In this document: positions 58,866 through 64,000 of the stretch, in pieces
Layout of the letters: the number at the start of each line of letters is the position of its first letter
Numbering within the stretch: the first letter of the stretch is position 1
Origin: JAIBAC01 sp046331095
GTDB lineage: Bacteria > Actinomycetota > Acidimicrobiia > UBA2766
NCBI GenBank assembly: GCA_046331095.1
Contig: JAXLRM010000003.1
Coordinates: 1 to 64,000, forward strand
Direction of reading: 5' to 3'
DNA length: 64,000 nt
Position numbers and translations under genes: made by a program
Notes under the pieces: model-generated
Databases searched by the model: none
What the model was told of the DNA's origin: nothing
The model's input: the letters and a program-made list of their open reading frames with translations, nothing else

Positions 58866-58871
58866 GGCACG

Positions 58872-59465
58872 GTGACCGACGAAGCCGATCTCACGCCGAG
58901 GCTCACCCCCACCGCGCCCGGCTGGGCGGCGACGGCGCTCGCCGATCCCGCGGCGCTGCTCTCGGACCACGCCCACTGTGAGAGGAAGGCCGCGGCCACC
59001 GCTCTGTCGCTCGTGCCGTCGTGCGCCGGCGACCGCGAGCTCACCATGCGCCTGGCGCGCCTCGCGGAGCAGGAGACCGAGCACCTGCGCCGTGTGCTCG
59101 AGGCGATGGGCAGGCTCGGCTTCGACCTCCTCCCCGACGGCGCCAACCCCTACGCCCGTGCCCTCATGGCCGCGGTGCGCAGCGGCGAGGTGGCCGACAG
59201 GCTCCTCGCCGCGGCCATGATCGAGGCTCGCAGCCACGAGCGCCTCGAGCTCCTCCTCGCCGAGGTCGAGCACCACCCCGAGCTCGCCTTCCTGGCACCG
59301 TTGCTCGACGAGCTCGCCGCCTGCGAGGCAGGTCACGCGCACACGTACATCCGCCTCGCGCTACGGCGCCTCGGGCCCGCGGCGACCGCTGCCGAGCTGC
59401 GCCGCTGGGAGTCGGTGGAAGCTGGCGCGATCGCCTCGGTGCCCCGGCGCAGCGCAGTGCACTGA
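58872..59465 (+). CDS. MiaE-like tRNA hydroxylase family protein
   Basis: This 197-residue protein is a ferritin-like diiron helical bundle: LLSDHAHCERKAAATAL, LAEQETEHLRRVLEAM, AAAMIEARSHERLELLL and LAACEAGHAHTYIRLA give the Glu/His ligand set of MiaE, which hydroxylates ms2i6A37 of tRNA. GTG 58872 is the start. TAGCGT is 6 nt upstream. Confidence 0.85.
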   Translation: MTDEADLTPRLTPTAPGWAATALADPAALLSDHAHCERKAAATALSLVPSCAGDRELTMRLARLAEQETEHLRRVLEAMGRLGFDLLPDGANPYARALMAAVRSGEVADRLLAAAMIEARSHERLELLLAEVEHHPELAFLAPLLDELAACEAGHAHTYIRLALRRLGPAATAAELRRWESVEAGAIASVPRRSAVH

Positions 59466-59481
59466 CCGCTAACGTCACCCC

Positions 59482-60057
59482 ATGCCGCGACGACCGACCG
59501 CCCTGCACTTCACCGACGACGACGCCGCCAACCGCCTGCTGGCCGGCAACGGCTTCGCGCTCCTCGTCGGGATGCTGCTCGACCAGCAGTTCCCGATGGA
59601 GCGCGCGTTCGCGGGCCCCGCGCTACTGCAGGAGCGACTCGGCGGCGACCTGAGCCCTGCCGTCGTGCTGGCGACCGGAGAGCAAGACCTCGCCGAGGCG
59701 TTCCGCGGTCCGCCTGCCGTCCACCGCTACTGGGCTTCGATGGCCAAACGCACGCGCAGCCTCGCCGAGCGGATCGCCACGGACTACGGCGGCGACGCCG
59801 ATTCGGTGTGGACCACGGCGGCCGACGCCGACGAGCTCTACCGCCGTCTCCGAGCCCTGCCAGGCTACGGCGAGGCCAAGGCGCGCGTCTTCGTCGGCGT
59901 CCTCGGCAAGCGCATGAACGTACGGCCCCCCGGGTGGGAGGAACGCGCCGCAGACTGGCCCTCGGTGGCCGACGTCGACACCTTCGCGAAGGTCGCCGAG
60001 TTGAGAGCGGCCAAGAAGGCGATGAAGGCCGCGGCCAAACAGGAGGGTGCGACGTGA
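59482..60057 (+). CDS. HhH-GPD-type base-excision DNA repair family protein
   Basis: This 191-residue protein has a helix-hairpin-helix (LRALPGYGEAKARVFVGVLGKR, about residues 122-143) and LLVGMLLDQQFPMERAF near the N-terminus, as in HhH-GPD proteins of actinobacteria. The catalytic residue is not obvious. TAACGT (59470-59475) is 6 nt before the ATG. It overlaps the next gene by GTGA. Confidence 0.8.
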   Translation: MPRRPTALHFTDDDAANRLLAGNGFALLVGMLLDQQFPMERAFAGPALLQERLGGDLSPAVVLATGEQDLAEAFRGPPAVHRYWASMAKRTRSLAERIATDYGGDADSVWTTAADADELYRRLRALPGYGEAKARVFVGVLGKRMNVRPPGWEERAADWPSVADVDTFAKVAELRAAKKAMKAAAKQEGAT

Positions 60058-60806
60058 CGGCGGTACCCACGACGCAGACGCCCGCGTCCTACGAGATCCT
60101 GGGCGAAACCGTCAGGCTGCCGGTCGAGATCCGCGCGGCCCGCGCCGACTTCGCGGCGTTCTGGGTGCCGGTCGGTCCCGTCGCCACCCTGCTCGACGGC
60201 ACCGGGCTCGTCGCCGCGCAAGCGGCGCCGCGGCGGGCAGTCGTGATGCTGGTCGCGGTGAAGTACCTCGACGGCGACCTCGGCCCGTACAACGAGGCCG
60301 GGGTGGCGATCATGGTGCGCCCCCACGACTCCGCTCCGGTGTCGACGGCCCGCAACGTCGCCGGGTTCTGGCGCGGCGAGGCGCGTGCCTACATCCGCGA
60401 CCTCTGTGTGAACCAGGCGTTCACCCTCGAGGCCGGCCGCAAGATCTGGGGCTTCCCGAAACAGATGGCCGCCATCGGCATCGAGCACCGGCGCAGCTCG
60501 ACGGTGTGCACACTCGCCGAGGGCGGACACGACGTCTGGCACCTCGAGATCGGACGCGGACTCGGAGGCTTCTCGGCAAAGGGCGCAGAGATGCAGTCGT
60601 ACTCACGTCTTGGCGGGGTGCTGCGCATGGTGCCCTGGGTCACCGACAACGAGGGGGTCCGCTTCCGCCCCGGCGGCGCCCGGCTGAGCCTGGGCGACCA
60701 CCGCCTCGCCGACACCCTGGGATCCCTCGGCCTGCCCCGCACGGCGGCGTTCTGCGGGTCGATCGAGAACTTCCGGGCTACGTGGGGGGCCGCTGCGGTC
60801 GTATGA
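60054..60806 (+). CDS. Acetoacetate decarboxylase-like protein
   Basis: This 250-residue protein has the Schiff-base region AGRKIWGFPKQMAAI, in which the Lys of FPK aligns with the catalytic one of acetoacetate decarboxylase. The family also includes aldolase-dehydratases. It overlaps the HhH gene by GTGA and the dehydrogenase by ATGA. Substrate unknown. Confidence 0.75.
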   Translation: MTAVPTTQTPASYEILGETVRLPVEIRAARADFAAFWVPVGPVATLLDGTGLVAAQAAPRRAVVMLVAVKYLDGDLGPYNEAGVAIMVRPHDSAPVSTARNVAGFWRGEARAYIRDLCVNQAFTLEAGRKIWGFPKQMAAIGIEHRRSSTVCTLAEGGHDVWHLEIGRGLGGFSAKGAEMQSYSRLGGVLRMVPWVTDNEGVRFRPGGARLSLGDHRLADTLGSLGLPRTAAFCGSIENFRATWGAAAVV

Positions 60807-61750
60807 ACGTCGTCCTGCACTTCGCGGCCGAGCCCGGCCTCGCCACGCGCATCCGCGCCGCGGTCCCCGACTGGATCGACCTGCACCTCGTGGCCGAGGC
60901 CGACCGCGACGGATTCGCCGACGCCATGGCCCGCTGCGAGGTGCTGTGGCACGTGCTCGAGCCGGTCACCGCCGCCACGTTGGAGTCCGCCCTGTCACTG
61001 CGCCTGGTGCAGAAGATCGGCGTCGGGGTCAACACGATCGACCTCGACGCGGCACGCAGGCTCGGGGTCGCGGTGGCGAACATGCCCGGGACCAACACCA
61101 CCGCGACCGCCGAGTTCGCCCTGACGCTCATGCTCGCCGCCTTGCGACGGCTTCCCACGTTCGACCGCACCGTCCGCGACGGAGCCTGGTACGACAGCGC
61201 TGCTCTCGTCTCGGGCTGTGGCGAGATCTCCGGGCGCAGCGTCGGCCTCGTCGGCTACGGTGCCGTCGCCTCCACTCTCGCCCGAATCCTCGACGCGATG
61301 GGCGCCACGGTCGTCTACACCGCGCGATCACCCAAGGCCGACGCCGTGGGGGAGTGGCGCGAGCTCGACGACCTCCTCGCCACGTCCGACGTCGTGAGCC
61401 TGCACGCGCCGCTCACCGACGACACCCGCCACATGATCGACGCCGCCGCACTGGCGCGCATGCGCCCCGGCGCCGTCCTCGTCAACACGGCCCGCGGCGC
61501 CCTCGTGGACGAGGATGCCCTCGTCGACGCGCTCGCGTCGGGCCGCCTGCGCGCCGCCGGCCTCGACGTGTTCGCCGAGGAGCCGCTCGCGCCCACGAGC
61601 CCGCTCCTCGCCCTGCCCAACGTCGTCGTCGCCCCCCACGTCGCGTGGCTGACGCCCGAGACCTTCGACCGCTCCATCGGCGTCGCGGTCGAGAACTGCC
61701 GGCGCCTGCGCGACGGAGAGGCGCTCCTGCACCGAGTCGTCGCGGGCTGA
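60803..61750 (+). CDS. D-2-hydroxyacid dehydrogenase
   Basis: This 315-residue NAD(P) enzyme has the Rossmann GLVGYGAVASTLARIL (about residue 151), an Arg in VNTARGALVDEDAL, a Glu in DVFAEEPL and the catalytic His in VVVAPHVAWLTPE. It reduces or oxidises a 2-keto/2-hydroxy acid. It overlaps the decarboxylase-like gene by ATGA, which suggests a shared pathway. Confidence 0.9.
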   Translation: MNVVLHFAAEPGLATRIRAAVPDWIDLHLVAEADRDGFADAMARCEVLWHVLEPVTAATLESALSLRLVQKIGVGVNTIDLDAARRLGVAVANMPGTNTTATAEFALTLMLAALRRLPTFDRTVRDGAWYDSAALVSGCGEISGRSVGLVGYGAVASTLARILDAMGATVVYTARSPKADAVGEWRELDDLLATSDVVSLHAPLTDDTRHMIDAAALARMRPGAVLVNTARGALVDEDALVDALASGRLRAAGLDVFAEEPLAPTSPLLALPNVVVAPHVAWLTPETFDRSIGVAVENCRRLRDGEALLHRVVAG

Positions 61751-61759
61751 GGTCCGAGT

Positions 61760-63013
61760 TCAGGCGAGCATCGCGCGGGCGATGTGTTGGACCTGCATCT
61801 CGTCGGTGCCACCGTAGATCTGGAGGATCTTGGCGTCGCGGGCGAGCTGTTCCACCTGGTACTCGGCCATGTAGCCGTTGCCGCCGAAGAGCTGCACCGC
61901 CTCGAGCGCCACCTCGACGGCGGCCTGGGCGCTGTAGAGCTTCATCGCCGACGCCTCGCTCAGGCTCAGGTCCTTGCCGTCGGCGGCGAGCTCGAGGTAG
62001 CGGAACACGAGGTTCTCGACGTTGAGGCGGGCGACCTCCATCTTGGCGAGCTTGAGCTGGATGAGCTGGTACTCCCCGATCGGCTTGCCCCAGGACTTGC
62101 GCTCCTTGGCGTACTCGACGGACTTGTCGATGCACTGGCTGATGATGCCGAGCGCCATCGCTGCGACACCGGAGCGCTCCATCGTGAACGTCGCCTTGGC
62201 CGCCTCGCGGCCCGCCCGGTTGCCCGACGACCCGAGCACGTCCTCGCCGCCGAGGAGGCGGTCCATGCCGACGCGCACGTCGGTGAGGAACAGCTCGCCC
62301 GTCGGCGACGAGTGCAGGCCCATCTTCTTCATCGGCTTGGACTGCTCGAGGCCGGGGTCGCCCTTCTCGAGCACGAAGCTCAGGATCTTGCGCTCGTCGG
62401 GCGGGTTGCCCTCGTCGAACTTGCAGATGAACACGATCGTGTCGGCGTAGGGGCCGTTGGTGATGAAGGTCTTGTTGCCGTTGAGGACGAACTCGTCGCC
62501 GTCGCGGCGGGCGCTCGCCTTCATGGCGCCGAACGCGTCGGATCCGGACTCGGGCTCGGTGATCGCCCAGGCGCCGACCTTGTCGAAGGTGAGCAGGTCG
62601 AGCGCCCAGCGCTTCTTCTGCTCGAGCGTGCCCTTGCCCATGATCGCGGCCGACGTGAGGCCCATCGAGACGCCCATCGCGGTCACGAGGCCGGGGCAGT
62701 AGCGGCACAGCTCGATGATCGGGATCATCGCCATCGCGGCGGCGTCACCGGCGAGGGCGGTCAGGCCGCCGCCGCCTTCGTCCTTTGCGGGAGGCTCCTC
62801 ACCGCGAGCCGCCGCCTCCTCCTTGGCGATGATGTGCTCGAAGCGCTGCTTGGCCATGTAGTCCATCGCGAAGGACGACATGAGCTTGCGGATCACGTCG
62901 TAGGGCGGGACGTCGCCGTGCTCGAGGTCCCACACGTGCGGCTTGACCTCCTTCTCGACGAACTGGCGCACCGTGTCGCGCATCATCTGCATCGGCTCGG
63001 ACCACTCGTACAC
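61760..63013 (-). CDS. Acyl-CoA dehydrogenase
   Basis: This 417-residue FAD enzyme has WAITEPESGSDAFGAM (about residue 150), NGNKTFITNGPYAD and the C-terminal AVQLFGGNGYMAEYQVEQLARD, then IYGGTDEMQVQHIAR. An insertion rich in Glu, Ala and Gly lies at about residues 62-90. GTG 63013 is the start with AGGGG upstream. A 14-bp imperfect palindrome precedes it. Confidence 0.9.
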   Translation of the reverse strand: MYEWSEPMQMMRDTVRQFVEKEVKPHVWDLEHGDVPPYDVIRKLMSSFAMDYMAKQRFEHIIAKEEAAARGEEPPAKDEGGGGLTALAGDAAAMAMIPIIELCRYCPGLVTAMGVSMGLTSAAIMGKGTLEQKKRWALDLLTFDKVGAWAITEPESGSDAFGAMKASARRDGDEFVLNGNKTFITNGPYADTIVFICKFDEGNPPDERKILSFVLEKGDPGLEQSKPMKKMGLHSSPTGELFLTDVRVGMDRLLGGEDVLGSSGNRAGREAAKATFTMERSGVAAMALGIISQCIDKSVEYAKERKSWGKPIGEYQLIQLKLAKMEVARLNVENLVFRYLELAADGKDLSLSEASAMKLYSAQAAVEVALEAVQLFGGNGYMAEYQVEQLARDAKILQIYGGTDEMQVQHIARAMLA

Positions 63014-63034
63014 GGGAGACCCCTCGCGTCAAAC

Positions 63035-63048
63035 TGATTCGTGAGTCA
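63035..63048. promoter_or_regulatory. TGATTC-GT-GAGTCA imperfect palindrome
   Basis: It lies 22 bp upstream of the acyl-CoA dehydrogenase start and has one mismatch per half. It resembles TetR-type operators of fatty-acid genes in general form only. Confidence 0.35.
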
Positions 63049-63133
63049 AGATTACGGAACCGTGGACGCGCGAGGCAACGACGCTCACCCCGCGACTCGG
63101 GCCGTGCCCGGAACGGGGCGGCGCCGGCGGGGA

Positions 63134-63643
63134 TCAGGCGCCGGCGCTGCAGGCCTCGAAGTGGACGCAGTCGGTGGCGCACACATGGGGAGTTCCGCCC
63201 ACCGCGGCCTCGAGTGCCTGCGCCAGGCTGGTCGTGTCGACGATGACGTGTTCGGCTTCGCCGTCGTCTCCCACGCACTGCACGCTGTCGGCGCCGCAAA
63301 CGACGACGACACCGGTGCCGCACACGGTCCGGATCGCCTCGGCGTCGACGACCTCGACCACGTCGCGAGCATGCAGCGTGCCGCGCCAGCCCGGCTCGGA
63401 CGAGGCCGACACCCTCACGGTCGGTCGGACCAACAGCGTGGTCCTCCCCGACTCGGCCGCGAGGCGTTGGATCTCCTGGTAGCTGCGCGCGGCCCCGCCT
63501 GCACGCGAATCCGACGACACCACCGCGAGGGGTTCTCCACGGGCGACCAGGGTCTCGAGGCCGCTGCACGGAGGGACTGCATCGGCTCGGGTCCCCAACG
63601 CGACGTTGGCTCCTGGGCACTGCATCCCGGTCACTTCGCTCAT
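63134..63643 (-). CDS. Hypothetical Cys-rich protein
   Basis: This 169-residue frame from ATG 63643 has seven or more Cys (MQCPGANV, VPPCSG, TVCGTG, VVCGADSVQC, VCATDCVHFEAC) and a hydrophobic C-terminal half. I recognise no domain. AGGGGG lies upstream. Longer starts (63664, 63739) are possible. It is divergent from a PAS gene. Confidence 0.55.
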   Translation of the reverse strand: MSEVTGMQCPGANVALGTRADAVPPCSGLETLVARGEPLAVVSSDSRAGGAARSYQEIQRLAAESGRTTLLVRPTVRVSASSEPGWRGTLHARDVVEVVDAEAIRTVCGTGVVVVCGADSVQCVGDDGEAEHVIVDTTSLAQALEAAVGGTPHVCATDCVHFEACSAGA

Positions 63644-63776
63644 GAGCACGCACCCCCTGGACATGCGGCGGACACTCCATCGTCGACGCCCGTCCTCCGA
63701 TACTGCCAGGGCCCCAGTGCCCGGCTGCGACGGGCCCAATGTCCTGCTTCCGGAGCCCGAGCCCTACCCTGGCCCG

Positions 63777-64000
63777 GTGGTTCATCACTCGATCGGAACG
63801 GCAGGTGCCGCCCCCAGGGACCCCGAGGCCCTGAGCGCCTTCCTCGACGCGCTCTGCACCTTGGCTCCCGACGGCGTCGTCGTCTCCGACGCGGCCGGAG
63901 TCATCAAGGTCGTGAGTGCCCGAGCCGCGGCGATGTTCGGCTACACGACCGACGAGCTCGTGGGCAACTCCATCGAGATGCTCGTCCCACCCCGGTCGCG
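63777..64000 (+). CDS. PAS-domain protein, 5' end (partial)
   Basis: A frame from GTG 63777 runs to the right edge without a stop. It encodes a PAS-like start: LCTLAPDGVVVSDAAGVIKV, then AAAMFGYTTDELVGNSIEMLVP, typical of sensor kinases or diguanylate cyclases. TACCCT at 63765-63770 is 6 nt before the GTG, supporting this start. The output domain lies outside the window. Confidence 0.75.
   Translation, partial: MVHHSIGTAGAAPRDPEALSAFLDALCTLAPDGVVVSDAAGVIKVVSARAAAMFGYTTDELVGNSIEMLVPPRS

Overview
The window is about 70% GC, densely coded and rich in GTG starts. Several features point to an actinobacterium. These are a BldC-type small HTH protein next to a CarD-type regulator, a gcvH - GarA-like FHA protein - MerR - DUF151 nuclease - MerR block in the order known from mycobacteria, an actinobacterial fusion of a mannose-1-phosphate guanylyltransferase with a phosphomannomutase-like domain, and many start codons that lie 6-9 nt after a TANNNT hexamer, as expected for leaderless mRNAs. 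The MiaE-like hydroxylase, the fused ATP sulfurylase/APS kinase and the many acyl-CoA genes fit an environmental, Acidimicrobiia-like lineage; that placement is inference. No phage, IS element, integrase or CRISPR array is visible.

Layout. 1-1.4 kb: the 3' end of an unidentified gene, then a DUF222/HNH protein on the other strand. 1.6-5.8 kb: a tightly overlapping operon of chorismate mutase, prephenate dehydrogenase (tyrA), aroA, cmk and a PlsC-type acyltransferase. 5.9-9.7 kb: a Tat-exported glycoside-hydrolase-like protein and a large FtsX/MacB-type permease. 9.97-14.8 kb: a four-gene acyl-CoA operon (acyl-CoA dehydrogenase, nitroreductase, thiolase-like protein, acyl-CoA ligase). 14.9-18.7 kb: fused sat/cysC and a secreted modular surface protein. 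18.7-26.2 kb: ispH, an OYE-family oxidoreductase, a DUF512 radical-SAM-like protein, der, HMG-CoA lyase and an acyl-CoA carboxylase beta subunit. 26.3-30.9 kb: two small proteins, tRNA-Pro(GGG), a truncated DUF2231-like protein and a molybdate operon (regulator-modA-modB-modC). 31-35 kb: acyl-CoA thioesterase, a CDP-alcohol phosphatidyltransferase and the ManC/PMM-like fusion. 35-42 kb: gcvH, the GarA-like FHA protein, MerR, a D,D-carboxypeptidase, hpt, a DUF151 nuclease, a second MerR, a small nuclease-fold protein, a lipoprotein and gcvT. 42-45.8 kb: a membrane protein, xseA, xseB and an Nfu-type Fe-S protein. 45.9-49.7 kb: a three-gene cassette of ATP-grasp ligase, radical SAM protein with a C-terminal Cys-Cys-Ala-Glu-Pro tail, and acyl-CoA dehydrogenase. 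50-54.8 kb: a VIT1-family transporter, serC, an aspartate-type aminotransferase, BldC, CarD and a YhhN protein. 54.8-64 kb: thiolase, lipoprotein, serine hydrolase, a frameshifted SixA-type phosphatase, a MiaE-like hydroxylase, an HhH-GPD protein, an acetoacetate-decarboxylase-like protein, a D-2-hydroxyacid dehydrogenase, an acyl-CoA dehydrogenase, an unknown protein and the start of a PAS-domain protein.

How the genes work together. Most units are housekeeping: aromatic amino acids, phospholipid, isoprenoid, nucleotide and peptidoglycan metabolism, and glycine cleavage. Alongside them runs strong acyl-CoA/branched-chain catabolism, with three acyl-CoA dehydrogenases, two thiolase-fold enzymes, HMG-CoA lyase, a carboxylase beta subunit, a thioesterase and a ligase. 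The likeliest under-described system is the ATP-grasp / CCAEP-tail radical SAM / acyl-CoA dehydrogenase cassette at 45.9-49.7 kb.

Non-coding structure. There are three unrelated families of intergenic palindromic or tandem repeats (9.75-9.87 and 26.2 kb; 49.7-49.96 kb; 58.17-58.33 kb). Divergent gene pairs often share a symmetric ANNNTANNNT element in which two opposing -10 hexamers overlap at the central TA.
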